Of a DNA stretch of 64,000 nt, positions 9,111-17,484 are shown piece after piece. How positions within the stretch are numbered: the stretch's first letter is position 1; every line of letters starts with the position of its first letter. The stretch spans positions 62,001 to 126,000 of the forward strand of contig NZ_JBHSGI010000009.1 in the NCBI RefSeq assembly GCF_042654245.1, read 5' to 3'. Under the pieces are notes generated by a model, which saw nothing but the letters and a program-made list of their open reading frames with translations, did not search any database and was not told where the DNA came from. Position numbers and translations under genes: made by a program. The stretch is from Seohaeicola_A nanhaiensis. Its GTDB lineage: Bacteria; Pseudomonadota; Alphaproteobacteria; Rhodobacterales; Rhodobacteraceae.

Positions 9111-9123
9111 TAACAATTCGTTA
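9111..9123. promoter_or_regulatory. palindrome TAAC-N5-GTTA between kinase and CoA ligase
   Basis: TAACAATTCGTTA is an inverted repeat in the 214-base divergent gap between the hybrid kinase and the acyl-CoA ligase. It is the only clear dyad in that gap and is a candidate operator for the adjacent response regulator; the assignment is positional inference. Confidence 0.35.
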
Positions 9124-9243
9124 GATTTGGGAAACGCTGAGGAAAAAGTTGACGCCGATGGTCACAGTCGCTTGGCTAGGGGTCAGAATCGCGGACAGCG
9201 ATCAGCACGACAGCCGAACCAGGCTGAAGGGGAGGAGACTAAT

Positions 9244-11214
9244 TTGGCCCAGACGCTTTCCGGCGTCGGAGGACTTCGGTCCGTTCCGGCGCTTCTTCGT
9301 CGCAACGCCGCCGAGTTCGGCGCGGCGCCTGCCTATCGGGAGAAGGAATTCGGGATCTGGCAGAGCTGGACCTGGGCCGAGACGCTGGACGAGATCGAGA
9401 CGCTGGCGCTGGGGATGATCGATCTGGGCGTGCAGGAAGGCGATTTCGTCGCCATCATCGGGCGCAACCGGCCGTATCTCTACTGGGCGATGACCGCCGC
9501 GCAGATGGCGGGCGCGGTGCCGGTGCCGATGTATCAGGACGCGGTGGCCGAGGAGATGGCCTATGTTCTGGAGCATTGCGGCGCGCGGTTCGCGGTGGTC
9601 AGCGATCAGGAGCAGGTCGACAAGGTGATCGAGGTGAAGGACCGCCTGCCGGTCTTCGAACACCTGATCTATCTCGATCCGCGGGGGTTGCGGAAATATG
9701 ACCACGGCCACCTGCACCAGTACAGCCAGGTGCAGGACAAGGGCCGCGCGGTGCGGGACAAGCTGCAGGCCGAGCTGGCGGCGCGCGAGGCCAAGCTGGA
9801 TTACGACAGCCGGGCGGTGATGCTATATACCTCGGGCACCACGGGCAAGCCCAAGGGCGTGGTGCTGTCCAACCGCAACGTGATCGAAAGCGCGAAGGCC
9901 TCGTCCGAGTTCGACAAGCTGGCGCGCACGGATGACGTGCTGGCCTATCTGCCGATGGCCTGGGTGGGCGATTTCATCTTTTCCATCGGTCAGGCCTACT
10001 GGACCGGGTTCTGCGTGAACTGCCCCGAGAACGCCGAGACGATGATGCAGGATCTGCGCGAGATCGCGCCGACCTATTTCTTTGCCCCGCCGCGCGTGTT
10101 CGAGACGCTGCTGACGCAGGTCATGATCCGGATGGAGGATGCGGGGCGGTTCAAGAAGCGGATGTTCGACCGCTACATGGCGCTGGCGCGCCGGGTCGGG
10201 CCGGCGATCCTGGACGGCAAGGAGGTCGGTCTGGGCGACCGGATCGGCTATGCCATCGGGTCGCTGCTGGTATACGGGCCGCTGAAGAACCGGATGGGGT
10301 TTTCGCGGGTGCGCGTCGGATATACGGCGGGCGAGGCGATCGGGCCGGAGATCTTCGAGTTCTACCGCTCGCTGGGGATCAACCTGAAGCAGCTCTACGG
10401 CCAGACCGAGGCGACGGTGTTCATCACCGCGCAGCCCGATGGCGAGGTGCGCTCGGACACGGTGGGCGTGCCGAGCCCGGGGGTGGAGCTGAAGATCGCC
10501 GAGAACGGCGAGGTCTTCTATCGCTCGCCCGGGGTCTTCGTCGAATATTACAAGAACCCGGAAAGCACCGCCTCGACCAAGGATGCCGAGGGCTGGGTGG
10601 CGACGGGGGATGCCGGGTTCATCGAAGAGGGCACCGGGCACCTGCGGATCATCGACCGCGCGAAGGACGTGGGCAAGATGGCCGACGGGTCGATGTTTGC
10701 GCCGAAATACGTCGAGAACAAGCTGAAGTTCTATCCGAATATCCTGGAGGCCGTGCTGTTCGGCAACAACCGCGACCGCTGCTGTGCCTTCATCAACATC
10801 GACCTGTCGGCGGTCAGCAGCTGGGCCGAGCGCAACAATATCGCCTATGCGAGCTATCAGGAGCTGGCGGGGCATCCTCGGGTGCTGGAGGCGGTGCAGG
10901 CGCATGTCGAGGAGGTCAACCGGTCGGTGGCCGAGGACGAGATGCTGGCCGGCTGCCAGGTGCATCGGTTCGTGGTGCTGCACAAGGAGCTGGATGCGGA
11001 CGACGGCGAGCTGACGCGCACCCGCAAGGTGCGCCGGCGGATAATAGAGGAGAAATACGCCGACATCATCGGGGCGCTGTACGACGGGTCGAAGACCGTC
11101 AGCACGCGGACCGAGGTGACCTATGAGGACGGCCGCAAGGGGCACATCAGCGCGACGCTGGAGATCCGCGACGCGAAGGTGATGCCGGTGGCGCAGCGGA
11201 TGGCGGCGGAATGA
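9244..11214 (+). CDS. long-chain acyl-CoA synthetase-like AMP-forming ligase
   Basis: 656 residues from a TTG at 9244, six bases after GGAGGAG; the in-frame ATG at 9127 has no ribosome site and would add 39 low-complexity residues. AMP-binding enzyme: P-loop YTSGTTGKPKGV (about 197-208), LYGQTEAT motif (about 384), TGDAGFIE and the A8/A10 region RIIDRAKDVGKMADG. Length and the insert-rich C-terminus match FadD15/FAA1-type synthetases. It activates a carboxylic acid to its CoA thioester at the expense of ATP. First gene of the ABC importer cluster, so it probably activates the imported substrate, which cannot be read from sequence. Confidence 0.9.
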   Translation: MAQTLSGVGGLRSVPALLRRNAAEFGAAPAYREKEFGIWQSWTWAETLDEIETLALGMIDLGVQEGDFVAIIGRNRPYLYWAMTAAQMAGAVPVPMYQDAVAEEMAYVLEHCGARFAVVSDQEQVDKVIEVKDRLPVFEHLIYLDPRGLRKYDHGHLHQYSQVQDKGRAVRDKLQAELAAREAKLDYDSRAVMLYTSGTTGKPKGVVLSNRNVIESAKASSEFDKLARTDDVLAYLPMAWVGDFIFSIGQAYWTGFCVNCPENAETMMQDLREIAPTYFFAPPRVFETLLTQVMIRMEDAGRFKKRMFDRYMALARRVGPAILDGKEVGLGDRIGYAIGSLLVYGPLKNRMGFSRVRVGYTAGEAIGPEIFEFYRSLGINLKQLYGQTEATVFITAQPDGEVRSDTVGVPSPGVELKIAENGEVFYRSPGVFVEYYKNPESTASTKDAEGWVATGDAGFIEEGTGHLRIIDRAKDVGKMADGSMFAPKYVENKLKFYPNILEAVLFGNNRDRCCAFINIDLSAVSSWAERNNIAYASYQELAGHPRVLEAVQAHVEEVNRSVAEDEMLAGCQVHRFVVLHKELDADDGELTRTRKVRRRIIEEKYADIIGALYDGSKTVSTRTEVTYEDGRKGHISATLEIRDAKVMPVAQRMAAE

Positions 11215-11238
11215 GCGGCGCGCGCCCCCTCACCCTGA

Positions 11239-11261
11239 CCCTCTCCCCCGGGGGGAGAGGG
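11239..11261. repeat. perfect 11-bp inverted repeat in an intergenic REP-like element
   Basis: CCCTCTCCCCC at 11239-11249 and GGGGGAGAGGG at 11251-11261 form a perfect dyad just after the CoA ligase stop. The flanking CCCTCACCCTGACCCTCTCC pattern is of the REP type found between genes in many proteobacteria. There is no U-tract, so an RNA-stabilising or attenuating hairpin is more likely than a strong terminator. Confidence 0.6.
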
Positions 11262-11306
11262 GAAAAGCGCGATTGCCGGGCGGCGGCGCGTGTGGTGCCT
11301 GCGGGA

Positions 11307-11340
11307 GCCTCCGGCGGGAGTATTTTTGAAGAAGAGAAGC
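11307..11340 (+). repeat. short intergenic repeat with CTCC-GGCG-GGAG stem and TATTTTT tract
   Basis: CTCCGGCGGGAGTATTTTT, then GAAGAAGAGAAG, lies directly before livG. A related sequence sits between glcD and glcE on the other strand (31655-31677), sharing the GAG(G)TATTT...AGAGAAG core. It looks like a dispersed repeat of the Rhodobacteraceae genomes. The short stem plus T-run could act as a weak terminator between the CoA ligase and livG. Confidence 0.5.
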
Positions 11341-11350
11341 GGGGGGCGGC

Positions 11351-12166
11351 ATGAAGGACCAGATCGAGGGATACACGACCGCCGATGGCCGCAAGATCGG
11401 CGCGGTGGTGATGGAGATGAAGAACATCACGCTGCGCTTTGGCGGGGTGGTGGCGATCCAGGACATTTCCTTCGACATCCGCGAGGGCGAGATCCGGGCG
11501 ATCATCGGGCCGAACGGTGCGGGCAAGTCGTCGATGCTGAATGTGATCTCGGGGTTCTATACGCCGTCCGAGGGCGAGGTCTGGTACAAGGGCAGCAAGC
11601 GGCCGCCGATGAAGCCCTATGAGGTGGCCCGGCAGGGGATCGCGCGGACGTTCCAGAACATCGCGCTGTTCGAGGGCATGTCGGTGCTGGACAACGTGAT
11701 GACCGGGCGGCTGACCCATATGCACGCGGGCATCCTGCCGCAGATGATCTGGAAGGGCAAAGCCGAGGCCGAGGAGACCGCCAACCGGGTGATCGCCGAG
11801 AAGGTCATCGACTTCCTCGAGATCCAGCACATCCGCAAGACTCCGGTCGCCCGCCTGCCCTATGGCCTGAAGAAGCGGGTCGAGCTGGCCCGCGCGCTGG
11901 CGGCGGAGCCGACGATCCTGCTGCTGGACGAGCCGATGGCGGGCATGAACGTCGAGGAGAAGGAGGACATGTGCCGCTTCATCCTCGACGTGAACGACGA
12001 GTTCGGCACCACCATCGCGCTGATCGAGCACGACATGGGCGTGGTCATGGATCTGAGCGACCGGGTGGTCGTGATGGATTACGGCAAGAAGATCGGCGAC
12101 GGCACCCCGGACGAGGTGCGCAACAATCAGGACGTGATCGACGCCTATCTCGGCGTGCAGCACTAG
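11351..12166 (+). CDS. livG: branched-chain amino acid-type ABC importer ATPase (LivG)
   Basis: 271 residues. ABC ATPase of the hydrophobic-amino-acid uptake family: Walker A GPNGAGKSS (about 55), Q-loop RTFQNIALF, signature region in the variant form LPYGLKKRVELARAL, Walker B ILLLDEPMAGMN, H-loop LIEHDMG, and the C-terminal BCA_ABC extension PDEVRNNQDVIDAYLG. The signature LPYGLKK instead of LSGGQ is common in LivG. The N-terminal 22 residues are an extension before MEMKNITLRFGG. It would pair with LivF below and power LivH/LivM. Co-directional with the next genes, with a 10-base gap to livH. Confidence 0.92.
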   Translation: MKDQIEGYTTADGRKIGAVVMEMKNITLRFGGVVAIQDISFDIREGEIRAIIGPNGAGKSSMLNVISGFYTPSEGEVWYKGSKRPPMKPYEVARQGIARTFQNIALFEGMSVLDNVMTGRLTHMHAGILPQMIWKGKAEAEETANRVIAEKVIDFLEIQHIRKTPVARLPYGLKKRVELARALAAEPTILLLDEPMAGMNVEEKEDMCRFILDVNDEFGTTIALIEHDMGVVMDLSDRVVVMDYGKKIGDGTPDEVRNNQDVIDAYLGVQH

Positions 12167-12176
12167 GGAACCGACA

Positions 12177-13130
12177 ATGCTCCACGATATCTTCATCGCG
12201 CCGTTTCAGGACATGTTCGCGGCCCCCGATTTCCTGTTGCAGGTGCTGTGGGAGGGGCTGGTTTCGGGCATCCTCTATGCGCTGATCGCGCTGGGCTTCG
12301 TTCTGATCTACCGGTCGTCGCGGATCTTCAACTTTGCCCAGGGCATCATGGTGGTCTTTGCCGCGCTGACGCTGGTGGGGCTGCATGCGATGGGCGTGCC
12401 CGCCTGGATCTGCGTGCTGCTGACGCTGGGCGTGATGTTCGTGCTGGCGGTGGCGATCGAGCGGGTGGTGCTGCGCCCGCTGGTGGGGCAGCCGGACATC
12501 ATCCTGTTCATGGCCACCATCGGGATCACGCTGTTCCTGATCGGGCTGGGCGAGATCATCTTCGGCGGCGAGAACAAGGTGATGATCACCGAGGAGCTGG
12601 GCATTCCGACCGGATCCTGGACGCTGGAGCCCTTTGGCGGGCTGCTGATCCTTGAGCAGAAGGACGTGACCGCCGTGGTGGTCGCCGCGCTGCTGGTGGT
12701 CGGGCTGCTGGTCTTCCTGAGCCGCACGCAGATGGGCCGGGCGATCCGGGCGCTGGGCGACGACAGCCAGGCGGCGCTGTCGGTCGGCATCTCGCTGCAC
12801 ACGATCTGGGTGCTGGTCTGGTTCATCGCCGGGATCATCGCGCTGGTCACGGGCATCGCCTGGGGCGCGCGGGCCGGTGTGTCCTTTGCGCTGGAGGTGA
12901 TCGCCTACAAGGCGCTGCCGGTGCTGATGCTGGGCGGACTGGAGAGCATCGCGGGGGCGATCATCGGCGGGCTGATGATCGGGCTGCTGGAGAAGCTGTT
13001 CGAGATCTACTGGGGCCAGCCGCTGATGGGCGGCAATACCGAGACCTGGTTCGCCTTCGTGCTGGCGCTGCTGGTGCTGCTGTTCCGGCCGCAGGGGCTG
13101 TTCGGGGAAAAGATCATCGAACGGGTCTGA
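12177..13130 (+). CDS. livH: LivH-type inner-membrane permease
   Basis: 317 residues, about eight hydrophobic helices. Conserved LivH features are GLVSGILYALIALGFVLIYRSSRIFNFAQG near the N-terminus (the 'NFAQG' element) and GLESIAGAIIGGLMIGLLE, the cytoplasmic coupling region with the ATPase, near the C-terminus. It forms half of the translocation pore of a HAAT-family importer with LivM. The preceding livG ends ten bases upstream. Confidence 0.92.
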   Translation: MLHDIFIAPFQDMFAAPDFLLQVLWEGLVSGILYALIALGFVLIYRSSRIFNFAQGIMVVFAALTLVGLHAMGVPAWICVLLTLGVMFVLAVAIERVVLRPLVGQPDIILFMATIGITLFLIGLGEIIFGGENKVMITEELGIPTGSWTLEPFGGLLILEQKDVTAVVVAALLVVGLLVFLSRTQMGRAIRALGDDSQAALSVGISLHTIWVLVWFIAGIIALVTGIAWGARAGVSFALEVIAYKALPVLMLGGLESIAGAIIGGLMIGLLEKLFEIYWGQPLMGGNTETWFAFVLALLVLLFRPQGLFGEKIIERV

Positions 13131-13225
13131 GGCAGCGCGGGGCGCGCTGCCGGAACGCGGGCTGACGGGGTCCGGACAGGAAATCGCGGCGGGGAAGGGC
13201 CCGCCCACGGGAAGGAAGAGACGAG

Positions 13226-14302
13226 ATGCTGTATCGTACAGCCGGCCAATACAAGACCTCCTATGCCAGCGATCAGGCGGTGTTTCCGGTGCGGCAGGAC
13301 GCGATCCTGCTGGGGATCATCCTGGTGCTGGCCTGGGTCGTCTTCCCGCTGACGGCGAACGAATTCACCTTTCAGACGTTGCTGATCCCGGTGCTGATCT
13401 ATTCGCTGGCCGCGCTGGGGCTGAACGTGCTGACCGGCTATGCCGGGCAGCTCTCGCTCGGGACCGCCGCCTTCATGGGCGTGGGCGCCTATGCCTGCTA
13501 CAAGATGGTGACGCTGATGCCCTGGATGAATCCGGTGGTGGCGATCCTTCTGTCGGGCTTTTTCAGCGCCGGGATCGGCGTGGCCTTCGGCATCCCCAGC
13601 CTGCGGATCAAGGGGTTCTACCTCGCCATCGCGACGCTGGCGGCGCAGTTCTTCCTGGTCTGGCTGTTCGAGAAGTGGGGCTGGCTGTACAACTACAATT
13701 CGAGCGGCGCGATCCAGGTGCCGAACCTGACGATGTTCGGCATCTATGTTGCCGGGCCGCAGGCCGCGTCGATCGTGCAGTATTACGTGGTGCTGGCGAT
13801 CGTGACGCTGATCACCTGGCTGACGATCAACCTGACGCGCGGCACGCTGGGGCGGACCTGGAAGGCGACGCGGGACATGGATTTCGCGGCCGAGCTGATC
13901 GGCATCAACCTGATGAAGTCCAAGCTGACCGCCTTCGCCATCTCGTCCTATATCGTCGGGGTCTCGGGGGCGCTGTTCGTCTTCATGTGGCGCGGCGCGG
14001 CCGAGCCGAACCTGTTCGACATTCCGCTGAGCTTCCGCATCCTGTTCATCGCCATCATCGGCGGGCTGGGGTCGATCATGGGCAACTATCTGGGGGCGAT
14101 CCTGATCGTCGGCCTGCCGGTGATGCTGAACATCGTGCCCGAGGCGCTGGGCATCCACATCGACTCGTCGCTGGTCGAACATCTCAACATCATGATCGTC
14201 GGGTCGCTGATCATCTTCTTTCTGATCATCGAGCCGCACGGGCTGGCCCGGCTCTGGGCGCTGATCCGGGAAAAACTGGTCATCTGGCCGTTCCCGCACT
14301 GA
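13226..14302 (+). CDS. livM: LivM-type inner-membrane permease
   Basis: 358 residues with about ten hydrophobic segments. LivM signatures are GLNVLTGYAGQLSLGTAAFMGVGAYA (about 67-92), LRIKGFYLAIATLAAQF (about 127), and the coupling loop GGLGSIMGNYLGAILI (about 277). GGAAGGAAG-like purines precede the ATG. The gap from livH is 95 bases, longer than elsewhere in the operon. Second half of the pore. Confidence 0.92.
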   Translation: MLYRTAGQYKTSYASDQAVFPVRQDAILLGIILVLAWVVFPLTANEFTFQTLLIPVLIYSLAALGLNVLTGYAGQLSLGTAAFMGVGAYACYKMVTLMPWMNPVVAILLSGFFSAGIGVAFGIPSLRIKGFYLAIATLAAQFFLVWLFEKWGWLYNYNSSGAIQVPNLTMFGIYVAGPQAASIVQYYVVLAIVTLITWLTINLTRGTLGRTWKATRDMDFAAELIGINLMKSKLTAFAISSYIVGVSGALFVFMWRGAAEPNLFDIPLSFRILFIAIIGGLGSIMGNYLGAILIVGLPVMLNIVPEALGIHIDSSLVEHLNIMIVGSLIIFFLIIEPHGLARLWALIREKLVIWPFPH

Positions 14303-14352
14303 GCGGGGCGGTCGGCAGAAGGCAAGCAGACTACCAACGGGAGGAACCCTTT

Positions 14353-15645
14353 ATGAAGCACTTTACCAAAATGGCACTCGCCGCGACGGTCGCGGCCGGG
14401 CTTTGCGGCAGCGCGTCGGCTGACATCTACGCGCCGAACCTCAGCTATCGGACCGGACCCTTCGCCGCGACCGGCATTCCGCTGATGAATGGTCAGAAAG
14501 ACTATTTCACCATGATCAACGAGCGCGATGGCGGCATCGGCGGCGTGAAGATCCAGTTCGATGAATGCGAGACCGGCTATTCCACCGAAAAGGGCGTGGA
14601 ATGCTATGAAAAGACCAAGGGCAGCGCGGTGGTGACCCAGCCCTGGTCGACCGGCATCACGCTGCAGGTGCTGCCGAAGACCAACGTCGACAAGATCCCG
14701 ATCCTGGCGCCGGGCTATGGCTTTTCGCCGATGGCCGACGGCAAGGTCTTCCAGTGGGCCTTCAACACGCCCGGATCCTATTGGGATGCGGCCTCGATGA
14801 TCCTGAAGTTCATCAGCGAGGACAATCTCGACAACCTCAAGGGCAAGAAGATCGCCTTCCTGCACCTGGACCATCCCTTCGGGAAAGAGCCGCTGCCCTT
14901 CCTGGAAGCCAAGGCCGCCCAGCACGGGTTCGAACTGCTGCCGATTCCGGTTGGTCTGAAGGAGATGCAGAACCAGTCGGCGCAATGGCTGCAGATCCGC
15001 CGCGAGCGTCCGGACTATGTGATCATGTGGGGCTGGGGCGCGATGAACGCCGGGGCCATCACCGAGGCGGTCAAGACCAAGTTCCGGATGGAGAACTTCA
15101 TCGGCACCTGGTGGTCGGGGCATGACGCCGACCTGAGGATCGTCGGCGAGGACGGCAAGGGCTACAAGTCGATCAGCTTCTCGCGTCCGATGCTGGATGC
15201 GGCGGTTCAGGCCGACATCAAGAAATACGTGGTCGATGCGGGCAAGAGCCAGTCGAACCCCGAGGAAATGTCGGGCGTCTTCTACAACCGCGGCCTGGTG
15301 ATCTCGATGATCCTGGCCGAGGGGATCAAGTCGGCGCAGGATCACTTCAAGGTGGGCGAGATCAACGCGGAACAGCTGCGCTGGGGTCTCGAGAACCTGA
15401 ACGTGACCGAAGAGCGTCTGGCCGAGCTGGGCATGACCGGCATGGTCGCGCCGTTCAAGACGAGCTGCGCCGATCACACCGGCCACTCGGGTGGCTGGAT
15501 CCTGGAATGGGACGGCAAGGCCTTTGTCGAAGCCTCGGACCACCTGACGCCGGATTCGGCCTCGATCCAGCCGCTGGAGGCGGAGAAGGCCGCGGAATAT
15601 GCCGCCGCCAACGCGCCCTGGCCGATGAACGAAGAGTGCAAGTAA
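14353..15645 (+). CDS. periplasmic substrate-binding protein of the LivJ/K (Peripla_BP_6) type
   Basis: 430 residues, with GGGAGGAA just before ATG. The signal peptide MKHFTKMALAATVAAGLCGSASA is cleaved near SADIY. The mature protein has the two-lobe type I periplasmic fold: early GPFAATGIPLMNGQKDYFTMIN, then IAFLHLDHPFGKEPLPFLEA, and DYVIMWGWGAMNAGAITEAV in lobe two. It is longer than amino-acid-binding LivJ (about 345) and resembles the family members found beside acyl/aryl-CoA ligases, so a carboxylic or aromatic acid ligand is more likely than leucine; this is inference. Two cysteines, in FDECETGY and GVECYEK, could form a disulfide. Confidence 0.9.
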   Translation: MKHFTKMALAATVAAGLCGSASADIYAPNLSYRTGPFAATGIPLMNGQKDYFTMINERDGGIGGVKIQFDECETGYSTEKGVECYEKTKGSAVVTQPWSTGITLQVLPKTNVDKIPILAPGYGFSPMADGKVFQWAFNTPGSYWDAASMILKFISEDNLDNLKGKKIAFLHLDHPFGKEPLPFLEAKAAQHGFELLPIPVGLKEMQNQSAQWLQIRRERPDYVIMWGWGAMNAGAITEAVKTKFRMENFIGTWWSGHDADLRIVGEDGKGYKSISFSRPMLDAAVQADIKKYVVDAGKSQSNPEEMSGVFYNRGLVISMILAEGIKSAQDHFKVGEINAEQLRWGLENLNVTEERLAELGMTGMVAPFKTSCADHTGHSGGWILEWDGKAFVEASDHLTPDSASIQPLEAEKAAEYAAANAPWPMNEECK

Positions 15646-15657
15646 CCACAAACCCCT

Positions 15658-15682
15658 CCCCCGGCGGCGCGTCCGCCGGGGG
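15658..15682 (+). promoter_or_regulatory. intercistronic hairpin after the binding-protein gene
   Basis: CCCCCGGCGG (15658-15667) and CCGCCGGGGG (15673-15682) form a perfect 10-bp stem with a five-base loop between the binding-protein stop and livF. No U-tract follows, so it is more likely to protect the 3' end of the binding-protein message, or attenuate into livF, than to end transcription fully. Such hairpins explain excess binding protein over ATPase in many ABC operons. Confidence 0.6.
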
Positions 15683-15710
15683 ACCATTCGGACCATCGGG
15701 AAACACCGCC

Positions 15711-16547
15711 ATGCTGGACACCGCCACCGCAGCCCCGACCACGCAGGACACCCTGCTCGACGTGAACAACGTCGAAGTGATCTATAACCACGTGATCCTC
15801 GTGCTGAAGGGCGTGAGCCTGAAGGTGCCCAAGGGTGGCATCACCGCCCTGCTGGGCGGCAATGGCGCCGGCAAGACGACGACGCTGAAGGCGATTTCGG
15901 GGCTGCTGGCCTCGGAGCGGGGCGAAGTCACCAAGGGGTCGATCAAGTATCGCGACGCCAGCATCCAGCATGCCGATCCGGCGGCGATCGTGCGCAAGGG
16001 CGTAATCCAGGTGATGGAAGGGCGGCACTGTTTTTCCCACCTGACGGTGGAAGAAAACCTGCTGACCGGGTTCTATACTCGCAAGATGAACAAGGCCGAG
16101 ATGGCCGCCGACCTCGAGAAGGTCTATACCTATTTCCCGCGGCTGCGCGAGCGCCGCAAGAGCCAGGCGGGCTATACCTCGGGCGGCGAGCAGCAGATGT
16201 GCGCCATAGGGCGCGCGATGATGGCCAAGCCCGAGACGATCCTGCTGGACGAGCCGTCGATGGGCCTGGCGCCGCAGCTGGTCGAAGAGATCTTTGGCAT
16301 CGTGAAGGATCTGAACGAGAAGGAGGGCGTGTCCTTCCTGCTGGCCGAGCAGAACACCAACGTGGCGCTGCGGTTCGCGCATTACGGCTATATCCTGGAA
16401 TCCGGCCGCGTGGTGATGGACGGCCCCGCCGCCGACCTGCGCGAGAACCCGGACGTGAAGGAATTCTACCTCGGCATGTCCGACGATGGGCGCAAGTCGT
16501 TCCGCGACGTGCGGTCGTACCGGCGCCGCAAGCGGTGGCTGAGCTAG
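15711..16547 (+). CDS. livF: branched-chain amino acid-type ABC importer ATPase (LivF)
   Basis: 278 residues from ATG at 15711 (MLDTATAAPTTQDTLLDVNN); the ribosome site is weak (ATCGGGAAACACCGCC). Walker A GGNGAGKTT (about 55), Q-loop QVMEGRHCF, signature YTSGGEQQMCAIGRAM, Walker B ILLDEPSMGLAP, H-loop LLAEQN. The C-terminus RSYRRRKRWLS is a basic extension beyond the usual LivF end. Its stop overlaps that of the convergent STAS-like gene by four bases (16544-16547). Last transport gene of the importer. Confidence 0.92.
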   Translation: MLDTATAAPTTQDTLLDVNNVEVIYNHVILVLKGVSLKVPKGGITALLGGNGAGKTTTLKAISGLLASERGEVTKGSIKYRDASIQHADPAAIVRKGVIQVMEGRHCFSHLTVEENLLTGFYTRKMNKAEMAADLEKVYTYFPRLRERRKSQAGYTSGGEQQMCAIGRAMMAKPETILLDEPSMGLAPQLVEEIFGIVKDLNEKEGVSFLLAEQNTNVALRFAHYGYILESGRVVMDGPAADLRENPDVKEFYLGMSDDGRKSFRDVRSYRRRKRWLS

Positions 16548-17374
16548 GGGGTTACGCCTTGCAACCGCGCCGCATACATTCCGGCAATCCGGTCCAAAGC
16601 TTCTTCACGGGTGTTGCAGAGGTTCGGATCGAAGCCCTGGCTTTCGGCCCGCAGCCGGATGTCGGTTTCGGTCTGCGCCCCGGCGGCAAAGCGCACCGTG
16701 CCAAGCGAGGCCGCGGTGTTCAGCCGCTTGCCGCGATGGGCGTATTGCACCCAGGCGGCCGGCAGGATTTCGCAGCCGTTGAGGTTGACCAGGAAGAACC
16801 AGCGCTTGTCGGTCTCGCGGATGCGGCCCTCGATGTAGTCGTAGAACTCGTTCACGTCGCGGCTGTTGTTGAAGGTGAAATGCGAGAAATCGACCTCCAT
16901 GATGCGCCGCGCCTCGTCGAAGGCGAGCCGGCGCACGTAGTCGGTGAAGGCGTGCGAGCGGTCGTGCACCACGCGCGGACGGCGGGTGTTGGGCATCGTG
17001 GCGATGCGCGCCAGTGCCTCGTCGCGGGTGGCGAAGAGGTTGGGGTCGAAGGCCTCGGTATCGGCGGCGCGCAGGATCTGCGCGCGGGTGATCTCGGATC
17101 CGTCAAAGCGCACCGAGCCCATGGAATGGGCGTGGTTCAGCGCCCGGCCCCGGCGGGAATAGGCCAGCCAGGCATTCGGGTCGATGCGCATGTCGTGCAG
17201 GTTGACCAGGAAGAACCAGAGGTCTTCGCCGGTCGCGGCGATACGCTCTTCGATGCGGTCGTAGAAGGCGTTGACCCGGGCCGAGCTGTCGAACACGAAG
17301 CCCGAGAAATCGACCTCCATGATCGCGCGGGCGTCGTCGAAACGGATGCGGCGGTCGTGGTCGCGGTGCGGCAT
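16544..17374 (-). CDS. internally duplicated STAS-like hypothetical protein
   Basis: 276 residues made of two tandem copies of one domain, at about 10-127 and 150-267, offset by 140 residues. Shared blocks are IMEVDFS (18 and 158), a VN-FYD-IE-RI helix, WFFLVNL (53 and 193), a G-R/K-LN--S-G-VRF block (76-90 and 216-230), and FDPNL--TR-EAL-RIA. The alternating beta/alpha pattern and the strand-rich WFFLVN core suggest a STAS or SpoIIAA-like fold; that is inference, and no phosphorylatable serine motif is obvious. It is convergent with livF and divergent from the PaaK-like ligase, and may regulate or scaffold this system. Function unknown. Confidence 0.75.
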   Translation of the reverse strand: MPHRDHDRRIRFDDARAIMEVDFSGFVFDSSARVNAFYDRIEERIAATGEDLWFFLVNLHDMRIDPNAWLAYSRRGRALNHAHSMGSVRFDGSEITRAQILRAADTEAFDPNLFATRDEALARIATMPNTRRPRVVHDRSHAFTDYVRRLAFDEARRIMEVDFSHFTFNNSRDVNEFYDYIEGRIRETDKRWFFLVNLNGCEILPAAWVQYAHRGKRLNTAASLGTVRFAAGAQTETDIRLRAESQGFDPNLCNTREEALDRIAGMYAARLQGVTP

Positions 17375-17484
17375 GAGGGTTCCTCCCCTGGCATGTGGCT
17401 GTCTTATCTATCACCGGCCCGCCGCGGCCGGCCTTGTTCCAGATCAATGCGCGCGTTGCCGCGCCGACCCGCAGGGAGGGGAAG

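Noticed and set aside
9127..9129. ATG start for the acyl-CoA ligase at 9127
   Set aside because: No ribosome site; the first 39 residues look non-coding, while GGAGGAG precedes TTG at 9244 at ideal distance.
14086..15696. Minus-strand open frame opposite the livM/binding-protein region
   Set aside because: Antisense to clear transport genes, no ribosome site or domain.
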